A stretch of DNA of 64,000 bases from the NCBI RefSeq assembly GCF_005503015.1, contig NZ_SCOL01000006.1:1-64000 (forward strand). Direction: 5' to 3'. Below, piece after piece: positions 35,767-44,572 of this stretch. The stretch's first letter is position 1, and every line of letters begins with the position of its first letter. This DNA is from Bacillus sp. E(2018) (GTDB taxonomy: Bacteria; Bacillota; Bacilli; Bacillales; Fictibacillaceae). The notes under the pieces were generated by a model, which did not search any database, was not told the origin of the DNA, and saw only the letters and a list, made by a program, of their open reading frames with translations. The position numbers were made by a program, and so were the translations under genes.

Positions 35767-36552
35767 ATGATCCTAAAATCAATTCTATACAGAAAAGATA
35801 AGAAACAAGAAGGATATCCATTTCAACTTCCGCTTCTTCAATCCTTTGATTCTCTCCACTTCAAAAAACCTGTCACCATCTTAGTAGGTGAAAATGGTAC
35901 GGGAAAATCAACGTTGCTCGAGGCAATCGCAGATCAAGCCGGTTCTGTTCAGATCAATCGTACAGAAAAAGAGAATGACCCCATCAAAAAATTAGCAAAA
36001 CAGTTAAAATTGACGTGGAGTGTGAAAACAAAAAAGGGATTCTTTCTGAACGCAGAAGACTTTGTTAGCTTTGTGAGGCGTGCAGCAGAAATGAAAGAGA
36101 CCGCGTTACAAGAATTAGCAAACATTGAAGTAGAGTACAAAGACAAGTCTGCTTATGCGAAGAGCCTTGCTTCCCTCCCTCATAACCGAACGCTTGCTGA
36201 ACTCAAAGACCTTTATAATAATGGACTTGAGTTTCGTTCTCACGGAGAACGTTTTTTAGATTTCTTTCAATCACGCTTTCGCCCGAACGGCTTATACATT
36301 CTCGACGAGCCAGAAGTTCCGCTATCTCCTATGAAGCAGTTAAGTTTTATATCGATGTTAAAAAAGATGGAACAACAAAACGCACAGTTCATTATTGCGA
36401 CTCATTCTCCCATCTTAATGGCCTATCCGGGTGCAGAAATAATCAGTCTCGATTCCCTGCCACCCGCTCAAACTCCTTACGAAGAACTGGAACATGTGCA
36501 GATTACGAAAAACTTTTTGGAGAGTCCGGAGAGGTTTTTAAGACATTTGTGA
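35767..36552 (+). CDS. ABC-type AAA ATPase, AAA_21-like
   Basis: 261-aa soluble ATPase. Walker A VGENGTGKST (about residues 39-48), a degenerate signature SHGE instead of SGGQ/E, Walker B GLYILDEPE and H-loop ATHSPIL. No membrane domain gene is adjacent. Single-domain ATPases of this type (OLD/AAA_21 group) have varied roles, some in defence or DNA metabolism. The frame continues upstream into repeat copy 4, but the ATG at 35767 has AAGAGGTG eight nucleotides upstream and is the likely start. Confidence 0.85.
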   Translation: MILKSILYRKDKKQEGYPFQLPLLQSFDSLHFKKPVTILVGENGTGKSTLLEAIADQAGSVQINRTEKENDPIKKLAKQLKLTWSVKTKKGFFLNAEDFVSFVRRAAEMKETALQELANIEVEYKDKSAYAKSLASLPHNRTLAELKDLYNNGLEFRSHGERFLDFFQSRFRPNGLYILDEPEVPLSPMKQLSFISMLKKMEQQNAQFIIATHSPILMAYPGAEIISLDSLPPAQTPYEELEHVQITKNFLESPERFLRHL

Positions 36553-36570
36553 TATATGACTTCTACATAA

Positions 36571-36606
36571 AAAAGGCACTCCGCTGATTCCCAGCTAGTG
36601 CCTTTT
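36571..36606. terminator. Bidirectional terminator between the ATPase gene and fliT
   Basis: AAAAGGCACT (36571-36580) and AGTGCCTTTT (36597-36606). Confidence 0.85.
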
Positions 36607-36608
36607 CG

Positions 36609-36959
36609 TTAATTCTTTTTATCAAAATACATCCCATCCACTGACACCGACTGATACGGATTTGCGTAGCGGGTGTTTTTTTCCTTCTTTTTCTTCATTG
36701 TTGAAAGATTATGCTTAATCTCTTCAAACTGCCGTGCTAACAGTGGATTAATCGTTTCATTCATCTTAACGATTAAACGCCCCATCCGCTGTTCATCTTC
36801 GGAATAAGTGGCAGGTAAGTTTCCAATGGTCGCTTGTCGCTGATCAAGCAATTCATTTAACCGCTCGATATACGATTCGCGCTCTTCTTTCGGCAAACCT
36901 GCGCTCACATGATCATACAGGTTCTTCGTAATCTCGAGCAGAATTTTTACGGCAGGCAT
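36609..36959 (-). CDS. fliT: FliT, flagellar export chaperone
   Basis: 116 aa, helical, starting MPAVKILLEITKNLYDHV. By position (after fliS) and size it is the FliT chaperone that guards the cap protein FliD before export. The ATG at 36959 shares one base with the fliS stop (TAATG), giving tight translational coupling. The longer frame that runs back into fliS is not the gene. Weakly conserved family, so the call rests mainly on synteny. Confidence 0.85.
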   Translation of the reverse strand: MPAVKILLEITKNLYDHVSAGLPKEERESYIERLNELLDQRQATIGNLPATYSEDEQRMGRLIVKMNETINPLLARQFEEIKHNLSTMKKKKEKNTRYANPYQSVSVDGMYFDKKN

Positions 36960-37360
36960 TACACGCGCCCTGTTTCGCCATGCTGCATGCGGCGATTGAT
37001 CTGGATCACTTCTTTCCACGTGTTACGGAAATCTAGCACATAGTCTTCCACTTCATCTAAAATCTTCACGTCATTTTGGATGTTCGCTTCAATTAGACGA
37101 CGATTGATGTAATCGTACATCGTCATCAATGACTTCGATACTTCAAGGTCCATGTTCAGCGTAACCATCAACTCTTGGATAATCTTTTGTGCTTTTAATA
37201 GGTTCGTATTCTTTTGTTCTGTATTCTTAAGTTCGATCCCCGTTCGCGCGAGACCGATAAATTTTAAGCATCCGTTATAGAGCATGAGCGTCAACTCGCC
37301 GGGAGACGCCGTTTGGACTGAGTTATTTTGATACGCCTTGTTTGCGTTAAGTATGGACAT
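36959..37360 (-). CDS. fliS: FliS, flagellin export chaperone
   Basis: 133-aa helical bundle. The N-terminus contains YQNNSVQTASPGELTLMLYN, the family hallmark. FliS binds the disordered C-terminus of flagellin in the cytoplasm, precisely the region affected by the intron in hag. In B. subtilis FliS also helps release FliW. Part of flaG-fliD-fliS-fliT. Confidence 0.95.
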   Translation of the reverse strand: MSILNANKAYQNNSVQTASPGELTLMLYNGCLKFIGLARTGIELKNTEQKNTNLLKAQKIIQELMVTLNMDLEVSKSLMTMYDYINRRLIEANIQNDVKILDEVEDYVLDFRNTWKEVIQINRRMQHGETGRV

Positions 37361-37390
37361 GTAAAGGTAACACTCCTTTTTGGTTTAAAA

Positions 37391-38926
37391 TTACTGTCCG
37401 CCGCCAAACTGCTGCATTAAGTAAGCTGATTGCTGATTAGAACGTTGAATGGCTGTTTCCATTGCTGAAAATTGGCGCCAATATCGATCCTCCACCTGTT
37501 TAAGGCGGTCTTCAAAAGCTGAGATACGTTTGTCTACATCAGTTAACTCTTTCCCTAGCGTAAACTGAGCATTTGTACGAAGCGCGTTTCCTGCTTTTAG
37601 TTCGATTTTGTCTACAGTCTGATCGATTGAGGCACGTAATTTTTTTGCAATGCCTTCCACGTTATTTGTGCTATCGCCAGTGAACATCTTCATCACAGCT
37701 TCGGGATTCGCCGCTAATGCTTCTCTTAACTTCTTGTCATCAATCTCCAGCTTCCCTTTATCGAGATAGTTACGGGAAGTTGTGATTCCGATTTCAGAAA
37801 GCTGATCATATTTTGTATCTCCCGTATTAACGGAAGCATATAGAACCGAGCGCATCGTGTTCAAGCCACTCGAGAGGATAGAATCTCCACGCAGCATCCC
37901 ACTCTTTGCTTTCTCATCCCACAGTTCCGCTTCTTTTTCAGATAAATCTTTGCGCTGTGCATCGGTTAGAGGAGGAAAATCACGGTACTTGGTTTCAGCA
38001 GTCTTTTTATTAATCGATTCAATCGTTTCGTTGTATTTTTTTACAAAGTCTTTGATTGAAGTGATTACTCCCTCAGTATCAGTGGTTGAACTGATGGTAG
38101 ATTCTCCGGTTGCTTTTAATGAATAGGAAACTCCGCTGATTGTGAAGTTGTTGGAAGTACGTTGTATATTAGAAATACCATTTAAAGTGAATATTGCATT
38201 AACAGCATCTGTACCAGTAAGTTCTTGTGGACCAACTGTATTACCTGGAGATGTAGTTACAAAACCGAGTTTTTGAAAGAAGTCTACAGTTGTATCCGAT
38301 TGAAGAGAAATCTTTGATCCCGCACCCGTTAAATTATTTGAAAGTGCAAATTGCCCCGTTGAATCATCATAAAATGCGGATATATTTAAACCAGCTTCTG
38401 ATAGTTTTTTTGCGACGGAGTCTAATGTGTCTACATTGGGATCGAGTTTAATTATTTTAGCAGTGTCTTCTAAAGTTGAACTACCTGGTTTTTGTACTTT
38501 TATTTCTAAAGATATTTCTGATGTAAACCCAGGATTTATATTCTTTAAAATATCCGTGCTTTTAGCGTTAGTACCAGCTACCTGTATCTTATTCGAAACC
38601 CAGTTCCTTGCTGTTGCCAGCTGAGTAACATTAATCTTAGAAGTAATATTAGAAGCACTTCCCGCCGCAGTCGCAGTTACCGCATTTGGATTCGTGCTGG
38701 TTACGGTCTTCTTATTAAACGTCCCTTGAAGAGCGATTCCGTCTAGAACGAAACGATCTAGATCGGTTAGCAGCTTATTCATCGAGCGATAATCATCACG
38801 CTGCCACTCTAATGTTGTTTTCTTTTGCGCTAGTTTATCGAGTGGAATACGCTCTGCTTTCATTAAGTCGCCAACGATCGTATCGATGTCCATTCCGCTC
38901 GCTAATCCGCCAATTCTCATACTCAC
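37391..38926 (-). CDS. fliD: FliD, flagellar filament cap protein
   Basis: 511 aa, as in other Bacillus FliD (498-505). N-terminal domain MRIGGLASGMDIDTIV (FliD_N, about residues 1-100) and C-terminal coiled-coil region (FliD_C, about 240-495). It caps the filament and folds incoming flagellin. The GTG start at 38926 aligns with the N-terminus MVTRITGLASGMDID of B. subtilis, as I recall it; an ATG two codons later is an alternative. Confidence 0.95.
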   Translation of the reverse strand: MSMRIGGLASGMDIDTIVGDLMKAERIPLDKLAQKKTTLEWQRDDYRSMNKLLTDLDRFVLDGIALQGTFNKKTVTSTNPNAVTATAAGSASNITSKINVTQLATARNWVSNKIQVAGTNAKSTDILKNINPGFTSEISLEIKVQKPGSSTLEDTAKIIKLDPNVDTLDSVAKKLSEAGLNISAFYDDSTGQFALSNNLTGAGSKISLQSDTTVDFFQKLGFVTTSPGNTVGPQELTGTDAVNAIFTLNGISNIQRTSNNFTISGVSYSLKATGESTISSTTDTEGVITSIKDFVKKYNETIESINKKTAETKYRDFPPLTDAQRKDLSEKEAELWDEKAKSGMLRGDSILSSGLNTMRSVLYASVNTGDTKYDQLSEIGITTSRNYLDKGKLEIDDKKLREALAANPEAVMKMFTGDSTNNVEGIAKKLRASIDQTVDKIELKAGNALRTNAQFTLGKELTDVDKRISAFEDRLKQVEDRYWRQFSAMETAIQRSNQQSAYLMQQFGGGQ

Positions 38927-38941
38927 GGTTCATCACCGTCC

Positions 38942-39286
38942 CTAAATTTTTTTATCTACAAAAATGCCCATAAAGTCAATCATATCCGCATACATATCAA
39001 GGAACTTTTTATTTGGAATCTCCTTGAGCACCTCTTGTGTTACTTCGTCCACGACCTGAACGTAATAGTCGTTCAACTTTTCGTGAAGCACAAATTTTGA
39101 AGAAGTGTGTGTTGGCTTTAACATATCGTTCATCGCATGAATTACTTTTTCTAGTGATTCTTTTGTTGGTTTAGTCTGTACTGAAGCTTCGGCTTGAGTC
39201 GTTTGTTCTGGTTGGTTTTGGCTTTTAAGCACAGGCTCAGATTTTTGAAATACAGGAGAACTAATCGATTGCAGTTCCACCTTCAT
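38942..39286 (-). CDS. flaG: FlaG family protein
   Basis: 114 aa: a disordered Gln/Thr/Glu-rich N-terminal half, then the conserved FlaG domain (about residues 60-112), containing FVLHEKLNDYYVQVVDEVT and EVLKEIPNKKFLDMYADM. It influences filament length in other bacteria (B. subtilis YvyC). First gene of the flaG-fliD-fliS-fliT operon, with a sigma-D promoter 27 bp upstream. Confidence 0.93.
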   Translation of the reverse strand: MKVELQSISSPVFQKSEPVLKSQNQPEQTTQAEASVQTKPTKESLEKVIHAMNDMLKPTHTSSKFVLHEKLNDYYVQVVDEVTQEVLKEIPNKKFLDMYADMIDFMGIFVDKKI

Positions 39287-39312
39287 CGCCCCTTTTGTTT
39301 TCTCTAAAATTT

Positions 39313-39339
39313 ATATCGGATTAATCAAAAAATTGTTGA
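39313..39339 (-). promoter_or_regulatory. Sigma-D promoter of flaG-fliD-fliS-fliT
   Basis: Minus-strand TCAA (39339-39336), 15-bp spacer, TCCGATAT (39320-39313); consensus TAAA-N15-GCCGATAT. Confidence 0.8.
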
Positions 39340-39539
39340 GGAAGAGTAAAGAAAGAAGTCGCGAAAAAAAATTTATTACAATTCTATGAAACTACTCAAT
39401 CTTCTAATTATTTATTGTAAAATAGTTGCTTAGGAACATAAAAAATGTAGAAAAATGACCAATAATGTCTGCGGCATTTACATATAGCAATACATACTCT
39501 AAAAAATGAAAAATTGAAAACGAGAGGATTCTGGCAGTA

Positions 39540-41486
39540 ATGAAACACCGACACTCAAAGCAACAACGAAAACGCAGCCAACAGCCTAACTCAAACGTTA
39601 AGCAAACGAAAGCCATGGAACAACCTCTACACAGAAACAGATACATAACTGGCCTCGATGGACTAAGAGCCATCGCCGTACTTGCAGTTATCGCCTATCA
39701 CTTAAATTTCGAATGGGCGGCAGGCGGTCTTCTAGGGGTTACTGTCTTTTTTGTTTTATCAGGATATCTAATAACCGATCTATTAATCACTGAATATGTA
39801 TCAACAAATTCGATTAACTTTAAAAACTTCTGGATCCGCCGAGCCCGAAGGTTATTGCCAGCCATGTTTACGATGCTTCTCGTCGTTGTCACATACGTAA
39901 CCTTGTTCGAACCATCCATGCTTGAAAAACTTGAAGAAGATACCGTTGCAGCCATTCTTTATGTAAGCAACTGGTGGTATATATTCCAAGATCTTTCGTA
40001 TTTCGAAAGCTTCGGACCCCCTTCCCTTCTAACCCACTTTTGGAGTTTAGCAGTGGAAGAACAATTTTATATCCTATGGCCATTGGTCATTATCGTTCTA
40101 TTAAAAATGAAAGTTCGTGAAGGTTCCCTATTTTCTATGATGCTAGCAGGTGCACTCCTTTCAGCAGCACTGATGACAATCATGTACGAACCAGGTGCAG
40201 ACCCGAGCCGTATTTATTACGGAACAGATACGCGGGTATTTTCCCTTTTACTAGGAGCAAGCCTTGCCGTCATCTGGCCAAGTCGCAAACTGTCTAGCAC
40301 GCTACCACCTGAGATTCGTTGGAAGCTAGACTTTGTCGGACTATCCGCACTCGCATTTATCTTTTACATGTTTGCAAGCACGGACCAATATCAAGACTTC
40401 CTCTACCAAGGTGGAATGGTCGCCATATCTGTTGCCGCACTGCTAGTAGTAGCTGTAATGGTCCACCCATCCAGCAAACTCAACACGTGGTTGAGCTTTA
40501 AACCGTTACGCTGGGTAGGTATCCGTTCATACGGGATTTATCTGTGGCACTTCCCGGTGATTGTTCTGACGAGTCCTCAATGGGGAGCGGATGCGCCAAG
40601 CTTATTTAGAACGACATTTCAAATTGTACTGATCTTCGTTCTAGCTAACCTGTCTTGGAAATACATCGAGAACCCAATTCGTAAAGGTGCTTTATCAAGA
40701 TTTTGTCGAGTGGTAAAACGCGGAGAATGGAAACGGGAACGATCATTTATAGGACGTTTTGTATTAACAGCTTGTATTCTAGGTCTTTTCATGTGCGTAT
40801 CTGCAATCGGCTTCACGACAACTTCAGTAGCGTTAAGTAAAGGTAAAGTAATCTCTGCTATACAAGACAAAGTTGGCAATGAAGAGCCGCCGCCAGAAAA
40901 TACGGTGAGACCAAAGCCGAAGCCTGATGGTGCTGAAGACGAAAAGCCGGCAGAAGAACCTGAAGAAAAGCCTTCTGAAAATAAGCCATCTAACGAAAAA
41001 GACGAAGAGAAAAAACCTGTTCAAGATACACGTTCACTCTCAGTCATTGGTGATTCCGTCATGATTGATGTAACGCCTCATATCGAGGAAGTATTCCCAA
41101 ATGCAAAAGTGGACGCCAAGATCGGACGTCAGTTTAGAGAAGCAGAAGATCTTGTTCAGCAGAAGAAAAGCTCAGGCAGTTTAGGAGAGATTGTTGTCAT
41201 TGAGCTTGGAGCGAATGGACCACTTTCTGAAAAGAGAATGCATCACTTGATCGAGCTAATTGGTGATCGAGACATTTATATGATTACAGCGCGTGTTCCA
41301 AAGCCTTGGCAGCAGGAAGTGAATGAGACAATTTCTATTGTTGCTCAGGAGTACAAACACGTTAAAGTTGTGGACTGGTTTGAGATGAGTGAGTCACATC
41401 CTGAATATATCGGTAGCGATGGTGTGCATTTAACGCTTACTGGTGCGAGAGAGTATGCGGAATTCCTGATTAAACATATTGATTAA
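39540..41486 (+). CDS. OatA-like peptidoglycan/cell-surface O-acyltransferase
   Basis: 648 aa: basic N-terminus, acyltransferase-3 membrane domain with 10-11 TMs (about residues 35-430; ITGLDGLRAIAVLAVIAYHL, FFVLSGYLITDLL, and the RRARRLLPA loop), an acidic Pro/Glu/Lys linker (about 445-500), and an extracellular SGNH esterase-like domain. The SGNH elements GDSVM (Ser) and DGVHL (Asp-His) are intact. OatA acetylates MurNAc C6-OH and gives lysozyme resistance; related enzymes decorate teichoic acids. The exact acceptor is unknown. Inserted between flaG and the pilus locus on the opposite strand. Confidence 0.88.
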   Translation: MKHRHSKQQRKRSQQPNSNVKQTKAMEQPLHRNRYITGLDGLRAIAVLAVIAYHLNFEWAAGGLLGVTVFFVLSGYLITDLLITEYVSTNSINFKNFWIRRARRLLPAMFTMLLVVVTYVTLFEPSMLEKLEEDTVAAILYVSNWWYIFQDLSYFESFGPPSLLTHFWSLAVEEQFYILWPLVIIVLLKMKVREGSLFSMMLAGALLSAALMTIMYEPGADPSRIYYGTDTRVFSLLLGASLAVIWPSRKLSSTLPPEIRWKLDFVGLSALAFIFYMFASTDQYQDFLYQGGMVAISVAALLVVAVMVHPSSKLNTWLSFKPLRWVGIRSYGIYLWHFPVIVLTSPQWGADAPSLFRTTFQIVLIFVLANLSWKYIENPIRKGALSRFCRVVKRGEWKRERSFIGRFVLTACILGLFMCVSAIGFTTTSVALSKGKVISAIQDKVGNEEPPPENTVRPKPKPDGAEDEKPAEEPEEKPSENKPSNEKDEEKKPVQDTRSLSVIGDSVMIDVTPHIEEVFPNAKVDAKIGRQFREAEDLVQQKKSSGSLGEIVVIELGANGPLSEKRMHHLIELIGDRDIYMITARVPKPWQQEVNETISIVAQEYKHVKVVDWFEMSESHPEYIGSDGVHLTLTGAREYAEFLIKHID

Positions 41487-41493
41487 AGAAAGA

Positions 41494-41527
41494 AAGCCAA
41501 TCACCCAGAACATACGGTGATTGGCTT
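41494..41527. terminator. Bidirectional terminator between the acyltransferase gene and pilO
   Basis: AAGCCAATCACC (41494-41505) and GGTGATTGGCTT (41516-41527), flanked by A and T runs. Confidence 0.85.
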
Positions 41528-41535
41528 TTCTATAT

Positions 41536-42378
41536 TTACTCTTCGTCATTGTTGATTAAAGGATTGTCTTTTCCGTTCGGTGCTGGAAACTCTCCTTTTG
41601 GAAGATCTTTTAAGTAATCCGTTAGTTCCGGTAAATAATAGGCTGAAATGGTAATCTCGTATTTGAACTGGTCGGTAACAGCATCAGCAGAAGCGATTTC
41701 AAGTTCTTCCATACCAGTAAATGTAATGCCTTCTACAACAATGACACGCTTTAATTCTTCAATGGTTCGTATGAACTTTTGAATACCTTCATAATCTTTA
41801 GATACCACTGACATCTCAGCTTTAATCTTTCTAACACCCTGAGGTAAAACTTCAGGAACAGCAGGTGTTGGTGATTCAGTTGATTCCACTGCATTGCTTT
41901 CGTTTGCATCTTCATCTTCTACTATTTCGGTCGTATTTTCAACATCTTCATCTAAATTTTCGGTTTCAGTTGTTTCTTCAGCTGCTGGTTCCTCAGGAGC
42001 AGGACTATCAGCAGTCTCTTCTTCAGCAACAACCTCTTCCTCTTCTGATGCTTCGCCATCTGAAAAGTCCATCGTTAGGATAAGGCTATCAGATAAGACC
42101 TCTGCTTTCTCGAACTGCAGCATCAGTTGATCAACGAGAGGCTTAACCGGCACTTCCTCTTGTAGAGCAAATGTATTTTCACTCGTTTGTGTAGTTACAG
42201 CAACAGATTCATTAGCCTTCTTTAAAAGTACCTCTTGCTGTTTCAATTCTGTATCTACCGATTCAATTCTCTGATGAAGAGGTGACAGTAAGCCAAAGTA
42301 TCCATATACTCCACCTATAACCAATAAAAGAATGACACCTAGTCCCACATATGTAAGAAGTTTTTTATTCTCCGCCAT
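41536..42378 (-). CDS. pilO: PilO-like type IV pilus inner-membrane assembly protein
   Basis: 280 aa: one N-terminal TM (about residues 8-30), a short coiled coil, an inserted acidic stretch of about 70 residues rich in Glu/Asp/Thr/Ser (about 105-175), and a ferredoxin-like C-terminal domain (about 185-265). Its position after pilM and pilN, and the topology, identify it as the PilO/GspM-type alignment subunit. The acidic insert is unusual. Start at 42378 (AAAGGTGA upstream), overlapping the pilN end by 14 bp. Confidence 0.82.
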   Translation of the reverse strand: MAENKKLLTYVGLGVILLLVIGGVYGYFGLLSPLHQRIESVDTELKQQEVLLKKANESVAVTTQTSENTFALQEEVPVKPLVDQLMLQFEKAEVLSDSLILTMDFSDGEASEEEEVVAEEETADSPAPEEPAAEETTETENLDEDVENTTEIVEDEDANESNAVESTESPTPAVPEVLPQGVRKIKAEMSVVSKDYEGIQKFIRTIEELKRVIVVEGITFTGMEELEIASADAVTDQFKYEITISAYYLPELTDYLKDLPKGEFPAPNGKDNPLINNDEE

Positions 42379-42976
42379 TCTCTTCACCTTTTAACTCAAG
42401 AATTTTCTCTCTCTCGAATTCAATCTTGTAGAGACTTTTATAACGAGGTAGAAATTCTTCCATGGCTGTCATATCTTCTCCCTCATTGATTTCCTCAAAA
42501 TTAGTTGTTTCCATCTTTTCAATCGTAGCATCTGCTAGATAAGGAGAATTGGTTAATTCATATAAATAATGAGACGTTTCTGCTAGCGTATCAAACTGTG
42601 CTTCAACAAGAATCGTTTTTTTGTCTTTGTATTCGTATTTCATAAAAAAACCACGTTCTGGAAGCAAAGCCACTAAGTGCTGAAGTAAATCTGTAGCAGC
42701 GATCTTCTTATCACGAATATAATCAATCTTTTCTGCTAAAGGTTCTGATTCCACTTGTGGAACAGCTTGTTGTTGTTTCTCCAACTGCGTTTGCACTAAA
42801 AGTTTTTCTTGTTCTAATAGTCGTTCTTTTTCTTGCAGTGTGCCTGCACTTACATAATAGTCTAGCCCTAACCATGTCGCTGACCCTAAAAACAACGTCA
42901 CTGCAGCTATTAATAGAATGGTAGTCTTTAATGATTTACTTTCTTTAACGGGTAAAAGGTTAATATCGACTAACAT
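42365..42976 (-). CDS. pilN: PilN-like type IV pilus assembly protein
   Basis: 203 aa. The N-terminal VDINLLPVKE motif, which inserts into a PilM groove, is diagnostic. Then one TM (about residues 20-42), a coiled coil and a C-terminal ferredoxin-like domain. It bridges cytoplasmic PilM to PilO. It overlaps pilM by 7 bp and pilO by 14 bp. Confidence 0.88.
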   Translation of the reverse strand: MLVDINLLPVKESKSLKTTILLIAAVTLFLGSATWLGLDYYVSAGTLQEKERLLEQEKLLVQTQLEKQQQAVPQVESEPLAEKIDYIRDKKIAATDLLQHLVALLPERGFFMKYEYKDKKTILVEAQFDTLAETSHYLYELTNSPYLADATIEKMETTNFEEINEGEDMTAMEEFLPRYKSLYKIEFEREKILELKGEENGGE

Positions 42977-43956
42977 AGCTGCACCTCTTTTAACCCAAGA
43001 CCTAGTACTACATCAAATTGTGGAGGCAGCAATGTGTCAGAGGGTTTGATCGTCAGTACGGGTACATCATCCAGTTTGGAAGACAATCTTTCTTGAATGT
43101 ATGACAACTCTGGCAACTCACCAGACAACACAACTTTCGAGACACCTTGTTCACCTTGATTGATCGTAAACTTGTAATAGTTCACGATGCGCTCTATTTC
43201 TACTAATTTATCTTCTATTAAGCCATGTATATAACCAGAATCACCTTGCCATTCAATTCTCTGTACACCAGTAGAATGCTGTTTAAAGTTCCAGCTCTTA
43301 TAATCGGTCTCCATTTTTAAATGGTTGAAGAAATAAGGCTTATGATGGTGAAAGATACTTAGTTGGACAGCTGGAATATCAAATTGAAGACAAAGGGTAT
43401 GATCTTTTTCAGAAACGAGATCCTTCATAAAAATAAGTCGATACAAGGCGACGCATGAAGCATCAGCAACAACTGGTTTTAACTTCGCGTCTGAGAGCAG
43501 CGTCGAATAATCGTGTACCATTTTTTCAGAAGCTGCAAACAGTAAAATTTCACGTTTTTCCTCATTTGTATCTAGTAAAACATAATCAAACACAGGATCC
43601 TCAAACGGGAGGTGAATCGTATTACCTAGCTCCATATATAGATAACCTTTAATTTCTTCGTCCTTTTGATTAGTAGGAATCTGATGTTTACGGATAACAA
43701 GCTTGCTATCAGGAATCAAGAATTGGACTTCTCGACCTTTAATTCCCCACTCTAATACACACTCTTCCAGAATGGTTAAAAGAGTTTCTCGATCTGCAAT
43801 CAGGCCATCATGAATCAATCCTTCAGGAAGATAACGTTCACCAGAACCTCTTACATCAAGATCTTCTGGGTGACGGTAATCCAAATAGCGGATGACATGA
43901 TCTTGGAGAATTATATTAATTCTTTTTTTATTAAAAAGACGCAGATTAAATCTCAT
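42970..43956 (-). CDS. pilM: PilM-like actin-fold pilus assembly protein
   Basis: 328 aa cytoplasmic protein of the PilM/FtsA-like actin fold. Features include the LIPDSKLVIRKHQIP segment and ADASCVALYRL; VVLSGELPELSYI corresponds to the phosphate-2/adenosine region. It docks with the PilN N-terminus under the membrane. First of the pilM-pilN-pilO trio, separated from the major pilin gene by a hairpin. Confidence 0.88.
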   Translation of the reverse strand: MRFNLRLFNKKRINIILQDHVIRYLDYRHPEDLDVRGSGERYLPEGLIHDGLIADRETLLTILEECVLEWGIKGREVQFLIPDSKLVIRKHQIPTNQKDEEIKGYLYMELGNTIHLPFEDPVFDYVLLDTNEEKREILLFAASEKMVHDYSTLLSDAKLKPVVADASCVALYRLIFMKDLVSEKDHTLCLQFDIPAVQLSIFHHHKPYFFNHLKMETDYKSWNFKQHSTGVQRIEWQGDSGYIHGLIEDKLVEIERIVNYYKFTINQGEQGVSKVVLSGELPELSYIQERLSSKLDDVPVLTIKPSDTLLPPQFDVVLGLGLKEVQLC

Positions 43957-44058
43957 TAGGACACCTCAGCTATATTTAAACCCATAAACAATATTTTTAC
44001 ATATAATTCTTTTTGTCAATTCACCATCTTATTGATGAGTTCATGAAAAGAATCATAT

Positions 44059-44086
44059 AAGAGTACCACTGATTAGTGATACTCTT
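44059..44086 (-). terminator. Hairpin between the pilin gene and pilM
   Basis: AAGAGTACCACT (44059-44070) with AGTGATACTCTT (44075-44086), a 12-bp stem with a G-U pair. The following T-run is poor, so it may be an attenuator or RNA stabiliser, raising pilin over PilMNO levels. Confidence 0.6.
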
Positions 44087-44097
44087 ATCACTATCCC

Positions 44098-44532
44098 TTA
44101 CTTATCTAAGTAATCAGTATATTCCGATTCCGGAACAACTGAAGTATCAGTATATGAGCTTTTAACAATTTTTGCTCCGTCATGTCCAGTTAAACTATAA
44201 GCTTTTGTAGCAGAATCCCATGTTACAGTCCAAACTTTATCTTTTAAACTACTTACATAGTCATTTAATCCATTAGTATCAGTTGATGATGAAGTATAAT
44301 CCCAACCTCCTGGAGGATAAACCCCATCTGTTGAATGCTTTAACTTAGCCGCATTAATAATTTGAACAGCCTCGGTAACTTTCGCTTTATCTTTTGTGTT
44401 GCCAATTATCCCACCAATACTTACCACTGCAATAGCTGCAATAATCCCTAAAATTACGATGACAACTAGCAACTCAATAAGAGTTAAACCTTTTTCATTT
44501 TTTGCATACTTTTTCAAAAGTTTGTTAAACAT
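44098..44532 (-). CDS. Type IV major pilin-like prepilin
   Basis: 144 aa. Class III signal: a short basic leader ending NEKG (Gly15), then LTLIELLVVIVILGIIAAIA with Glu at mature position +5, cleaved and methylated by prepilin peptidase. The small C-terminal domain has no cysteine, so no disulfide D-loop. Being first after pilC and of typical size, it is the best candidate for the major pilin. No prepilin peptidase gene lies in the window; a competence-type ComC elsewhere could serve. Confidence 0.88.
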   Translation of the reverse strand: MFNKLLKKYAKNEKGLTLIELLVVIVILGIIAAIAVVSIGGIIGNTKDKAKVTEAVQIINAAKLKHSTDGVYPPGGWDYTSSSTDTNGLNDYVSSLKDKVWTVTWDSATKAYSLTGHDGAKIVKSSYTDTSVVPESEYTDYLDK

Positions 44533-44572
44533 GTTTTCTACTCCCTTTAGTTTATATTATTTTGTTGTACCT

